From contig CAWGAE010000002.1 of the NCBI GenBank assembly GCA_963820395.1, positions 1 to 64,000 of the forward strand: a DNA stretch of 64,000 bases. Direction: 5' to 3'. The DNA is from DATFVJ01 sp963820395 (GTDB lineage Bacteria; Actinomycetota; Actinomycetes; Streptosporangiales; Streptosporangiaceae). The notes beneath the pieces are model-generated. The model did no database searches, had not been told where the DNA came from, and saw only the letters and a list, made by a program, of their open reading frames with translations. Each line of letters opens with the position of its first letter. Positions within the stretch are counted from its first letter, which is position 1. This document shows positions 1-7,786 of this stretch, piece by piece. The position numbers and the translations under genes were made by a program.

Positions 1-368
1 CCTAATGAGAATTACCGAGCCGCCGTTCCGGCAGACTCGGGACCGGTAGCCGCCGCCAGGTGAGCACTGAGCCATCCTGGGCCTCCGCGGGGAGCCTTTC
101 CGGGAGATCGTGCCCCTGCCGGTGGCCGGGAGAGCGGATCGCTGCTGGGATGTCGTGCCCGCCGCTGCGGCGTGAGCACTGTTCATTAGGTCGCTGATGG
201 TTCTCCCGCAGGCTGCCTGGCATCGAGGACGGAGAGGTAATGCTGCTGGTGGGAGATGACTGGGCCGAGGATGATCATGCCGTTGAGCTGGTCCTGGCGA
301 AGCACCGCCCACAGGCGTGGCCTGAGAGGGGCGGTGCTTCGCGGCTGGGCGGTGCTGCGGGGATGGGT
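1..368. other. No supported gene; window start
   Basis: I see no convincing gene here. A minus-strand reading frame covers much of it but resembles no family I know and has no clear ribosome binding site. CCTAATGA at 1-8 is inverted as TCATTAGG at 183-190, and GTGAGCACTG occurs near 60 and near 172. These could be remnants of a mobile element end, but nothing else supports that. Confidence 0.4.
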
Positions 369-942
369 TCAGGCCGCCGGTTGGGCCCTCCAGTTGGCGA
401 CGTTCGAGCTGCGGTTGAAGTAGACGTTGGTGCACACGAGGTACAAATCGCCGTCGGTGGAGTTCTGGTTGGTCTCCAGGAAGCCGCCGTTGTCGTTGTA
501 GGTGTTCCACAGGTACAGCACGTCGCCAGCCCGGACGTTCTGGTCGGTGGGGGTGGAGGTCTGGGGCGAAGATATGCCAGCGGCCGGTGCCCGGGGCGCG
601 ATCTATGGTCTGGGAGGTGGTCACGGCGTACAGGGCGCCGACCGTCTGCTGGCTGGCGGTGGCGTAGCCGTTGGTGTCGAGGTAGCCGCCGTCGCCGCCG
701 TAGAGGTTCTGCAGGTAGATCAGGTCTCCGCTGACCACGTACTGACCGGCGGCTTTGCCCGAGGCGGACAGGATCCGCCAGGTGCCGGTGCCCGCGCCGC
801 GCGCGGGGGTGGTGGCGGTCTCGACGCCGTACTTGGCGCCAGTTGCGGTGCTGGGGTTGATGGTGTCGAGGTAGCCGCCCTGCCACCCGTTGTAGCCGTT
901 CTGTAAGTTGATCTGGTCGCCGTACTTGAGCTCGTTGGCCAT
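369..942 (-). pseudogene. Three-repeat lectin-like protein, single-base frameshift
   Basis: The ATG at 942 has a strong GGAAGGAG ribosome binding site upstream. The product has three similar blocks of about 60 residues. The first two share the pattern GDxIxLQNxY, GGYLDT and GTGxWxI; the third has GDVLYLWNTYNDNGGFLET. This periodicity suggests a beta-trefoil or other carbohydrate-binding fold. No signal peptide is visible. The frame breaks in a run of four G on the plus strand (563-566). Removing one base restores about 190 residues ending at a TGA at 369-371. I infer a recent frameshift or a sequencing error. The three-repeat structure is seen directly; the lectin call is inference. Confidence 0.6.
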
Positions 943-1939
943 CAGTTCTCCTTCCGTTGAGGTCACCTGATGCAGGCCCAGCCTGTAACGCCCGCTGGCT
1001 GATCAACCGGCTCGGGCACGCTAACCCTTCCCGAAAAGCGACATAAAACAATATCGTGCCGTGCCGTCACGCGCCTCCGTACCTCCGTAAGCCATATGCG
1101 CTTACGACAAAAACCCACTAGTTGAACAGCGTTAGGAGGATGCCCTTGTGCCAACATTTAAACACGGAACGAAACGCAGGAAAGGGATAACCAAAAGCTC
1201 AGCGAAACGCCGCCCCGAATGTATGCACTCAGGCGGCTCCTTCCCTAAACCATTAGGCGCTTACACAACGAGCCTCTCTATTCGCCGCCGGGTTGTCAAG
1301 ACCTCTAGCTGATCGGCCAGGAACGTAACTCTTCAGACAGGTAGAGCTTGCCAGTTCGCGGAGGGATCGGTCTTACCGGGAATAGAGCCCCGACCAGCCT
1401 GCGCTTGCGGCAAACTCGCAGGTGACTCACTTATGGCCCGCCGTGGCCCCACCCGCGCCACGACCTTGATCCGGGTCTCGGGGCCATTGGCGTGCCGATT
1501 TTCACGCCGTCGCGTTGTCCCCCCGCAGGAATATCCGGGCTGACCGGAAACTACTGCCCCTGACCGGCGCACACTGTCGCACAAATTTATGACTTCTGCC
1601 GGACAGAAGCCGAGCAGACCAGCCTGCCGATCGGCCGCCTCGAACCCTGAGCCTCCTCAGCACTCGGGCATCCAGGGCATCGCGGGCCACATGCCGCACG
1701 AACCAACGGTCACTCACGGACAAGATAGCCCAATGCCTACAGGTCAGAGAATCAGCAGGTGGCATGCGGACTGCACCACCGACTTCCCAAGCTGATAGCG
1801 CCAACGCCAGAAGTTCGTGCGCCCGCTCGGTAACCGCGAACGGCCTTTCGGTCGAACGGCGTGGTGGCCGGTATCACCCGGCACGGCAGCAAACCCGCAC
1901 CTCACCGGGGACCGTCGTGGAGAAGCCGACAGCTGGTAA
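943..1939. other. About 1 kb without a supported gene
   Basis: Reading frames here are short, mutually overlapping and resemble no family. The only notable item is a copy of the short repeat GGTCACTCACGGACA at 1708-1722, followed by AGATAGCCCAA, which recurs near 6341 beside a tRNA remnant. I read the stretch as decayed accessory DNA. Confidence 0.4.
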
Positions 1940-2146
1940 CTACTGAAGTACGAACGTGACCAGCAGAGCGACCTTCCACGCGACGATCCGGCCGTCCTCG
2001 ATGTCAACGTTTTGCTCCTTGACCCAGGCGGCGGTGACACCGCGCAGGGTCTGCGAGGCGCGACTAACCGCCACGTTGATCGCGTCATCGAAACTGGTGT
2101 CAGACTTCGCAGAGATCTCGGTGACTCGTGCGACCGTACCTGTCAT
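1940..2146 (-). CDS. Dodecin family flavin-binding protein
   Basis: This 68-residue protein matches the dodecin family: a small strand, helix, two-strand fold that assembles into a hollow dodecamer binding riboflavin, FMN or CoA and buffering free flavin. Visible features are VARVTEI at the N-terminus, ASQTLRG after the helix, the conserved flavin-stacking tryptophan in AAWVKEQ, and IEDGRIVAWKV near the C-terminus. I chose the ATG at 2146 because GGAGGG lies just upstream and because residues before it do not belong to the family; a longer frame extends to 2404. It stands alone between decayed genes. It appears intact and is one of the few functional genes in this stretch. Confidence 0.88.
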   Translation of the reverse strand: MTGTVARVTEISAKSDTSFDDAINVAVSRASQTLRGVTAAWVKEQNVDIEDGRIVAWKVALLVTFVLQ

Positions 2147-2300
2147 CTGTCCCTCCAGAATCATCGCGCCGTGAACTGCCCTTCCTGATATTCCTAGACC
2201 TCCCTGCATCGGTTCCGCAAGCCAGGGTGACCGCAACCGAGGGCCAAAAACACTCACTGTGTCGGCAGGCAGCGCTGCCTGGATCTGCTGCCCACAACAC

Positions 2301-2659
2301 GACGTCACCCGCCCGTGGCGCGACGGTGGTCGCGATGCTGTGCGGGAGTGCCTGCTCGGCCCGCATTCGGACCCCGTTGCGGTCGAGTTCGCGTTGGAGG
2401 CCAAGTGCTACGCGCCGACCAACAGCGTGGGCGTACGGAGACAAGTCGGCTCATCTCGCGACCCCGGCACCGCCAGTTCGGCGTCCTGGTCACTACCTCT
2501 TACCTCGACGCCCAGGCTTACCGGGAAATCCCCGAAGACGGGCACCCGGTAGTCGTCCTGGCGGGCCGCGATGTGATCGAGAGGCTGAAGGCCAGGGGAC
2601 CGGACAACATTGCGGTCCTCCGGAAGCACCTGCACGATGCCTACCCTCCGCACGAGTAA
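2301..2659 (+). pseudogene. Remnant of Mrr-type restriction endonuclease, frameshifted
   Basis: The translation carries the C-terminal catalytic region of an Mrr-like (PD-(D/E)XK) nuclease: GGRDAV, then FALEAKCYAP with the E-x-K catalytic pair, then SRLISRxRHRQFGVLVTTSY and DGHPVVVLAG. These pieces fall in two frames. The first runs to about 2437 and the second from there to the stop at 2659. Adding one G at about 2436-2438 restores a continuous protein. Everything upstream of the nuclease core is missing. Mrr-type enzymes cut foreign methylated or invading DNA and are often carried on islands. This copy is inactive as read. Confidence 0.75.
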
Positions 2660-3036
2660 GGAGCCACTGCCGCCTGACAGCAACAGTGACAGCAACCGCA
2701 ACAGCCGACAGTTGCCACCAACGATCGACGGCAGCGCAGCACGCATGCACTATTGGCCCCGACCCAGGGATATGTCCGGCCTGAAAAGCAGACGGTCGAG
2801 GGTCACGCCGCGGCTCTGTGATGGCTGGCAACAGGCACGGATCTCTCACAGGTTTCTCACGAACTGACCGGACGGTCCGGGACTATGGCGGACATTCTGG
2901 ACACTCAACAGGACGCTGACCTGCGATTCTGGATTGCGGAGCACTGGCCGGACAGGCTCCATTGATCTACGGATCAGATGGTCTCCTCGCGGTTTGGTCC
3001 GTACGGGAATCGCACGCTAATGGTCCGGACCCGCCC

Positions 3037-3102
3037 CTCCAACCTCAAGAGCGCTTTCGCGTCGGCTTCGCCGATGGCCTTCGGCCCCTCTTGACCTTGG
3101 AG
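3037..3102 (+). other. Predicted four-way-junction (cloverleaf) element
   Basis: CTCCAACCTCAAGAG at 3037-3051 pairs with CTCTTGACCTTGGAG at 3088-3102, giving 13 of 15 pairs with a two-base internal mismatch. The enclosed DNA forms three consecutive hairpins with almost no linkers: CGC/GCG (3052-3061), TCGGC/GCCGA (3062-3074) and GGCC/GGCC (3076-3086). Such compact nesting is unlikely by chance. It could be a structured RNA, a single-strand replication or transfer origin, or a folded recombination site. It matches no RNA family that I recognise, and orientation is unknown. Confidence 0.45.
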
Positions 3103-3199
3103 CCTCTACGGGTCCTCGGGGCAGTAAGAGCGGGCAGGGCATGGCCTGCCCCAAGGTTCGCGCGCAATCCCCGGAGAGTGCGGCATGCAGACGGCTCCC

Positions 3200-3220
3200 C
3201 GTGCCATTAGCGTGCCATTA
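3200..3220 (+). repeat. Tandem CGTGCCATTA repeat
   Basis: CGTGCCATTA occurs twice in tandem with one base between the copies. Related copies lie at 7420-7440 (CGTGCCTTTA then CGTGCCATTC) and at 7716-7730. Similar short tandem sites act as arm-binding sites for tyrosine integrases in integrative elements, but no integrase gene is present here, so that role is inference. Confidence 0.45.
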
Positions 3221-3400
3221 ACCCCGGTCAAGAGTGGTACGCAGCGGTCACTCACGGACAGCGGCTCGCGCAGGTCAGCGCTGTTGGCTCAGATGAATAC
3301 GCAGATTTGCACGCAGGTGCTCATCGGGCTGCGGACCAGACGTGGACCAGCCATCTATCACTTGGTAATGTGCGCAGTTAGCGGCGTAGGCGAGCGTACA

Positions 3401-3418
3401 GCCTCCGGAGCCGTGAGC
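3401..3418 (+). repeat. 18-bp direct repeat of tRNA-Arg(CCG) anticodon arm (copy 1)
   Basis: GCCTCCGGAGCCGTGAGC is identical to 5883-5900, where it continues into the T-arm and acceptor end of a tRNA-Arg(CCG) gene. Here the match stops after the anticodon arm. Tyrosine integrases commonly cross over within such anticodon-loop segments. The two copies therefore look like attachment-core repeats that once flanked an element. Confidence 0.55.
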
Positions 3419-4097
3419 CTTGCTGCTGTCAACTGGATCTTGACGGTTTACCAAGATTGAGCCGAGGTCGCCACCAGACTACGCTGGCCGCATTTTGGCC
3501 GCACAAGGGCGCCCAACATTGCCGCCCATTGCGCATCGGCGAGCGGTGTTTCAACACGTCAGCGGTCGCAAAGGGCAGGTAGCGGATGCGACTGTAGCTC
3601 TCTACGGATCAGACGGCCTGCTGGGTGGCCGAAGTCAGGACCAAGATCCAACGTAGCCTGGATCACGGTCGCGACGCAGGGTCTCGGCCCGCGGTCAGGG
3701 CGAAACGAGGGTCGCGGCCCGCCTATCGTCTACAGCTCGACTAACGTGCGCCAAACACGTCCTGGAACTGGGCGGTGTCCACGTACTGCTGGAAGCTGGT
3801 CAGCTGCCCTCGCGTATCTTAAGCACGTGGCAGACCTGAGCGTCGAGACTCTTGCCAGTCTGCTTATAGGTCCCGGTGTAGCGCGCTTCGACAACGACCG
3901 CAGAACCTGCATCATGGAACTCCATGGGATGCACGGTGAAGCCATCCCATTCCGTCCCGAGCTTGATGAAGAGATTGTGCAGGACCGCATCCGGCCCCAG
4001 CCAGGCCTTGCCGTCAGGCTTGTACGGGTTCCCTTCTGCTTCGCGCCATTCGATCTCGGGGTCCATCATCTCAAGCACGGCGGGAATGTCGCCCCGG

Positions 4098-4124
4098 CCA
4101 AAGGCGGCTCTCCCCGGCTCTCAG
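4098..4124 (+). repeat. Target duplication and left terminal inverted repeat of IS
   Basis: CCAAAGGC (4098-4105) is the target-site duplication. It is followed by the 19-bp terminal repeat GGCTCTCCCCGGCTCTCAG (4106-4124). Both are matched exactly at the other end of the element. Confidence 0.95.
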
Positions 4125-5524
4125 GAATCGGCTGCTTATTCACGCGTAGGGTGATTCGGGGCATAGGCCACCGTGGACGAAGTCGATCATGGCCGTCAGG
4201 GCGGCGGCGGTACGGAAGCCCCGCGCCCGGGTGATCAGGGCGTTGACCTGGGCGTTCAGCGCCTCGGCCCGGCCGTTCGAGGGGCCGCCGCCGAGGGTGT
4301 TATGGATGGCGTCCTTGTAGCGGGACAGGGTCCTGGCGAGCCGGGTGAGCTCGGGGGTGCGGCACCGGTGCGCCCAGGCGGTCACGCCGCGCATCAGCGA
4401 CTTGCCCTCGTCGCCCTTGACCTTGAACGCCTCGCGGATCTGCTCCTTGAGCAGGTACCCCTTGTACAGCGGCTTGTTCGTGACGGCGATCTGGGCCAGA
4501 GCGCCCCGCTGGCCGGGCGTCAGCTTGTGCTGGTCCTTGCGCAGTGCCCACATGCCGCCGCCGAGGGTGGCGGCCTCGTCGCCGCGCCCGGCGGCGCGCA
4601 GCTCCCCGGCGATCCGGCGGCGCAGCTCGTCCAGCCTCTCATTTGCCCACTTGACGACGTGGAACGCGTCCAAGCAGATCTCCGCTTGCGGTGCCTTCTC
4701 GCGCACGACCGGGTGGATCCAGTCCGCCCCGTCGGCGGACACGTGGGTCAGCAGCCCCGCCCGCTCCTCACCGAGGGCGCCGAAGAACGCCTCCACGGTG
4801 GCCTGGCAGCGTCCCTCGCCGATCCAGGCGACCCGCCCGGCGTCGTGATCGGTGACGATGACCAGGTACTTGCCGCCGCCCTTGCCCCAGGACTTCTCAT
4901 CGATGCCGATCCGGCGCAGCCCGTCCAGCCGGTCCAGCCCGGCCGCGGCCTGCGCCGCGACCCGGGCGGTGACGTTCGCCAGCGCCTCCCACGTGATCCG
5001 CAGCTCCGCCGCGGCCCTCGTCCACGGCATGTGCGCCGCCTTCCACGCCGCGAACTCCTCAAACGGCCTGCTGAACCGGTCATCATGCCGCGCCCACGGC
5101 ACCGCGGCGGTGATCTTTCCGTGCTGGCCGCACACGATCCGCGGCAGCCCCGATTCCAGGAACGTCCGCTTGCCGTGCACGTCCAGCGTCCGCCACCGCA
5201 CCACGTCCGTTTCCACGGGCCTGCCGCGCTGCCCGCACTCCGGGCACCGGTACCGGGTCTGCTCGTCCGGCTCGACCACGATGATCAGCACCTTCTCCGG
5301 CGCGCGGTCCCTCCGCGGCCAGTGCTCGATGTACGTCCTCACCACGACCGCGTGCTCCGTATCGAGCACCTCATCCCACACCGACCCAGCCAACGTCCCG
5401 TCCCCTGCCCGTCGCCTACCGTCACCATCCGGCACGGGAGGCTACCGGGCCACGGACCGCCCGCTTTGGACCGACGCGCCGCAGATATCAGTAACGACCC
5501 CAAACCTGAGAGCCGGGGAGAGCC
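4106..5524 (-). mobile_element. ISL3-family insertion sequence, complete
   Basis: The element is 1419 bp long, bounded by perfect 19-bp inverted repeats (4106-4124 and 5506-5524) and flanked by an 8-bp direct duplication CCAAAGGC (4098-4105 and 5525-5532). Eight-base duplications are characteristic of the ISL3 family, and the single large gene inside encodes an ISL3-type transposase. Intact ends and an exact duplication suggest a fairly recent insertion. It lies inside a SnoaL-like gene, whose two halves rejoin in frame when the element and one copy of the duplication are removed. Confidence 0.95.
4140..5435 (-). CDS. ISL3-family transposase
   Basis: This is a 431-residue DDE transposase. 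Near the N-terminus, CPECG and a following C/H cluster (residues about 65-105) form the zinc-finger-like region of ISL3 transposases. The catalytic core follows: GIDEKSWGKG near residue 175 (first Asp), SADGADWI near 235 (second Asp) and NGRAEALNAQVN near 395 (Glu). The helical insertion between the second and third acidic residues is present. The frame opens at a GTG at 5435, but a GTG 18 codons later (WDEVLDTEH) is also possible. No frameshift is visible, so the element may still be active. Confidence 0.93.
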   Translation of the reverse strand: MPDGDGRRRAGDGTLAGSVWDEVLDTEHAVVVRTYIEHWPRRDRAPEKVLIIVVEPDEQTRYRCPECGQRGRPVETDVVRWRTLDVHGKRTFLESGLPRIVCGQHGKITAAVPWARHDDRFSRPFEEFAAWKAAHMPWTRAAAELRITWEALANVTARVAAQAAAGLDRLDGLRRIGIDEKSWGKGGGKYLVIVTDHDAGRVAWIGEGRCQATVEAFFGALGEERAGLLTHVSADGADWIHPVVREKAPQAEICLDAFHVVKWANERLDELRRRIAGELRAAGRGDEAATLGGGMWALRKDQHKLTPGQRGALAQIAVTNKPLYKGYLLKEQIREAFKVKGDEGKSLMRGVTAWAHRCRTPELTRLARTLSRYKDAIHNTLGGGPSNGRAEALNAQVNALITRARGFRTAAALTAMIDFVHGGLCPESPYA

Positions 5525-5532
5525 CCAAAGGC
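5506..5532 (+). repeat. Right terminal inverted repeat and target duplication of IS
   Basis: CTGAGAGCCGGGGAGAGCC (5506-5524) is the exact reverse complement of the left end. It is followed by CCAAAGGC (5525-5532), the second copy of the target duplication. Confidence 0.95.
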
Positions 5533-5882
5533 ATCATATACATCTCGCGCTAGCTGCACATTGCTCACTACCGTGTCCCTCCTTAGACCAGACCGTACGC
5601 CGGGTCCTTCGACCTTGGCAATGGCCTGGAGCCGGATTAGCAGCCGTTCACGGCACCGACTCGCGAGCGACCGAGTAACCAAGTGAGTAACAATCACCAC
5701 CGATAGCACTGGACACCAGCGGACACTGACGGACAGTGCTTCCCAGGCCTGGCAGGCGGCAGCCCTGGCAGCCGCATCGCGCGTTGGCTTCGGGACGAAG
5801 AGGCCCGCAGCCGCGGACCAGATGTGGACCAACCGCGAAATCGACTCGCGATCCGCGCAGCTAGGCGCGCTAGCGACCTACC

Positions 5883-5925
5883 GCCTCCGGAGCCGTGAGC
5901 GCAGATTCGAATCCTGCCGGGGGCA
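5883..5925 (+). pseudogene. 3' half of a tRNA-Arg(CCG) gene; integration scar
   Basis: The anticodon loop CTCCGGA is at 5885-5891. The T-arm follows: 5' stem GCAGA (5901-5905), loop TTCGAAT (5906-5912) and 3' stem CCTGC (5913-5917), with four of five pairs. The acceptor strand CGGGGGC (5918-5924) and discriminator A come next. No matching 5' acceptor strand GCCCCCG or D-arm precedes it. A tRNA cut at the anticodon loop is the usual leftover when an element integrates into a tRNA gene. The first 18 bases are repeated at 3401-3418. Confidence 0.75.
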
Positions 5926-6087
5926 CCCCTGTTGAGCAGCCTGTAACTGGCTGACCAGCGCTTTCACCGATCCTCGGTCTGGACACATGTGCAACCATAC
6001 GCCGCCGGATGCCGCCCGATGTCGCGGTTCCCGGAATATACGCGGAATGGCTCCGGGTGCATCGGCCGCCGGCTCAGCACCTGAAAT

Positions 6088-6121
6088 GAAAGAGCCCCGG
6101 AACTCGGTCCGGGGCTCTTTC
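6088..6121 (+). terminator. Strong rho-independent-type hairpin
   Basis: GAAAGAGCCCCGGA (6088-6101) and TCCGGGGCTCTTTC (6108-6121) form a perfect 14-bp stem with a six-base loop. There is no long T-run, as is common in actinomycetes. The stem is near-symmetrical and could act in both directions. No gene directly precedes it now, so it may have belonged to a lost gene. Confidence 0.7.
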
Positions 6122-6290
6122 GGCTAGCCAAGTCACCGAGTGGGCCGGGCACACCGTGGAAGTGCGCGACCGCAGACGACGTGCCCGCTGCCCGATCGGC
6201 CAGTCATCCGGGGTGCCCCACGGTCACCAACGGACAACCCGCCGACCGCGTTGGGCTGCAGTTTAGCAAGTCACGACCGACGCGCACGAC

Positions 6291-6332
6291 CTTCTAAGCA
6301 ATATGTCGCGCGTTCGAGTCGCGCTCGGGGCG
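6291..6332 (+). pseudogene. 3' half of a tRNA-Arg(TCT) gene; integration scar
   Basis: The anticodon loop CTTCTAA is at 6291-6297. A perfect T-arm has stems GCGCG and CGCGC with loop TTCGAGT (6308-6324). The acceptor strand TCGGGGC and discriminator G follow (6325-6332). The anticodon stem does not pair with the upstream DNA, and no 5' half exists. A repeat copy ACACTCACGGACAATAGCCC lies just downstream. This is an independent arginine-tRNA scar next to the CCG one. Confidence 0.72.
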
Positions 6333-6577
6333 TCATCGAAACACTCACGGACAATAGCCCAAGTCAGGCATACCGAAGCCGGGACGGTCCAGGTAGCTGT
6401 CCTGCGCGTCCGGCACGACTCCCCGAACGACCGCACCCGGCTCATCCAGTCTCCGCGTCAAGCCGCTCGGGCCTGGTTATCAGAGTCCGGTGGCTCCTGG
6501 AGATGCAGTCCGCATTTGGAAAGCGCGTATGGACCAACCCTTTAGGAATTGACCTTTTTCGGCATGCACAGGACTTA

Positions 6578-7342
6578 TTAATGAATGGCGGTGCCGAACA
6601 AATGCCCTACTCCGTAAGTGAAGGCCAGCCCGAGCGCCCCGCCGATAACAACTCGCAGTACGGCGCGGCCGACATTGCTGCCGCCGATGCGGGCACTGAG
6701 GGCACCGGCCAAGCCAAGAGCGATGAGGACAGCAACAAAAGTGATCGGTACGCGTAGCGCGGCCGGGGGCAGCAAGATGGCCACTAGCGGCAGCAAGGCA
6801 CCAGCGGTGAACGAAAGTGCCGACGCGGCAGCGGCCTGGACGGGGCTGACGAGGTCGTCGGGGTCAATGTGCAGCTCAGCGTCGACATGAGCGGCTAGGG
6901 CATCATAGGCGCTCAGCTCGACGGCGACTGTGCGGGCGGTGGCCGCGGACAGGCCCTTGGCTTCGTACAGGGCGGCCAGTTCAGCCAGTTCGGTCTCGGG
7001 GGTGTCAGCGAGTTCGCGTTTCTCCTGACCCAGCTCCGCGAGCTCGCTGTCGCGCTGGCTGGAGACCGACACGTACTCGCCCAGCGCCATCGATACCGCC
7101 CCGGCGACCAGCCCGGCCAGCCCGGCGGTGAAAATCGGGCCGCGGGCAGATGTGGCCCCCGCCACCCCGATGACGATACCGGCGACCGACACGATTCCGT
7201 CGTTAGCCCCCAGCACCCCAGCTCGCAGCCAGTTCAAGCGTCCCGCGGTGCCGCCGGAATGCGGCTCGGCGGGATGAGTCGGTCGCCCCTCGACGGCCGC
7301 CTGGACCTGAGCATCGGAGGGCATCATGTCATCAGCATCCAT
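6578..7342 (-). CDS. VIT1/CCC1 family membrane transporter
   Basis: The product, about 254 residues, has the layout of the VIT1/CCC1 family, which moves Fe2+ or Mn2+ out of the cytoplasm. The first hydrophobic helix contains RAGVLGANDGIVS, the family signature. Next come a second helix with AGAVSMALGEYVSVSSQRD, a central acidic helical cytoplasmic region (about residues 105-180), and three more membrane segments. I chose the ATG at 7342; GGAGG lies only two bases upstream, so an ATG at 7327 is also possible and the open frame extends to 7369. It is intact, has normal codon use and stands alone among decayed DNA. The metal is not decidable here. Confidence 0.85.
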   Translation of the reverse strand: MDADDMMPSDAQVQAAVEGRPTHPAEPHSGGTAGRLNWLRAGVLGANDGIVSVAGIVIGVAGATSARGPIFTAGLAGLVAGAVSMALGEYVSVSSQRDSELAELGQEKRELADTPETELAELAALYEAKGLSAATARTVAVELSAYDALAAHVDAELHIDPDDLVSPVQAAAASALSFTAGALLPLVAILLPPAALRVPITFVAVLIALGLAGALSARIGGSNVGRAVLRVVIGGALGLAFTYGVGHLFGTAIH

Positions 7343-7369
7343 GACCTCCACTAAACCAGCCCACCCCAA

Positions 7370-7786
7370 GGAACCCGGCGACGGCGACTGCTGGCGCCAC
7401 CTATGCCGACAAGATCATCGTGCCTTTAACGTGCCATTCGCCAGGGTGTCGGACGGTCAACCACGGTCCCGTAGGGTCACCAGGAAGGCCAGGTCACGCT
7501 ATATGACCGCCTCGTATTAGGCTCCTCGCAAGCTGGTGATCCGGCTGCCTCGCGGCGCCGGGTCAGGGTCACCTCATCGGCCGCGACTGTCCGATTCCCA
7601 GGCTGATAGTGCGGGTTTGATCCCGTTACCCGCTCCACGATCTCGGGACAAGAGCAGGCCAGGGGCCAACCTTGGGCGTGTGCGCTGATCCTGCGGGAGT
7701 AGATGCGGTTCCCTGCGTGCCATTAGCGTGGAGAGACGGGCTGTCAGGTTGGCATTGGCGTCGCCATGGTGCCTGTTCGACGGTGG
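7370..7786. other. Intergenic stretch with repeat copies
   Basis: No gene is supported. Two CGTGCCATTA-type repeats lie at 7420-7440 and 7716-7730. At 7610-7640 there is a sequence resembling the 3' end of a tRNA or tmRNA (GCGGGTTTGATCCCG then CCCGCTCCA), but its stem pairing is poor. Confidence 0.35.

Larger units (their letters stand above)
2660..3740. other. About 1.1 kb without a gene, rich in structure and repeats
   Basis: I find no supported coding region. The stretch holds a palindrome CCGGACGGTCCGG (2868-2880), a 19-nt direct repeat TCTACGGATCAGAxGGxCT (2966-2984 and 3601-3619), GGTCCGGACC (3022-3031) and a predicted four-way junction (3037-3102). It also holds a tandem CGTGCCATTA (3200-3220), a GGTCACTCACGGACA copy (3246-3260) and a tRNA-Arg anticodon-arm repeat (3401-3418). 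The density of such sites fits the edge of a former integrative element. Confidence 0.5.
3741..5568 (-). pseudogene. SnoaL-like (NTF2-fold) gene interrupted by ISL3 insertion
   Basis: The gene starts at a GTG (5566-5568) with AAGGAGG upstream and encodes SNVQLARDVYDAFG. It then meets the target duplication of the insertion sequence at 5525-5532. On the far side of the element the frame resumes as FGRGDIPAVLEMMDPEIEW and continues through the WDGFTVHPMEF region typical of SnoaL-like, ketosteroid-isomerase-fold proteins. Near 3803-3808 a one-base deletion ends the frame early. The lost frame encodes SFQQYVDTAQFQDVFGAR and stops at 3741-3743. Without both lesions the protein would be about 135 residues. 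Two independent lesions show it is dead. The ancestral substrate cannot be told. Confidence 0.85.
5569..6577. other. About 1 kb of intergenic DNA with tRNA scars
   Basis: No gene is supported. The stretch contains variants of the repeat GGTCACTCACGGACA near 5721-5735, 6222-6236 and 6341-6352, two arginine-tRNA 3' halves, and one strong hairpin terminator. I read it as the accumulated edge of several integrative elements. Confidence 0.5.

Noticed and set aside
1..190. Possible insertion sequence ends (CCTAATGA / TCATTAGG)
   Set aside because: Eight bases of inverted repeat, no transposase and no target duplication visible at the window edge.
275..1051. Minus-strand frame of 258 codons over the lectin-like gene
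   Set aside because: Repeat homology and the ribosome binding site favour the other minus-strand frame with one base removed. This frame is a shadow.
4173..5678. Open frame of 501 codons opposite the transposase
   Set aside because: It is antisense to a clear ISL3 transposase with all catalytic motifs. Long opposite frames are expected in high-GC DNA.
7604..7640. Possible tmRNA or tRNA 3' end
   Set aside because: GCGGGTTTGATCCCG looks like a T-arm, but the five-base stem does not pair properly and nothing upstream supports a full gene.
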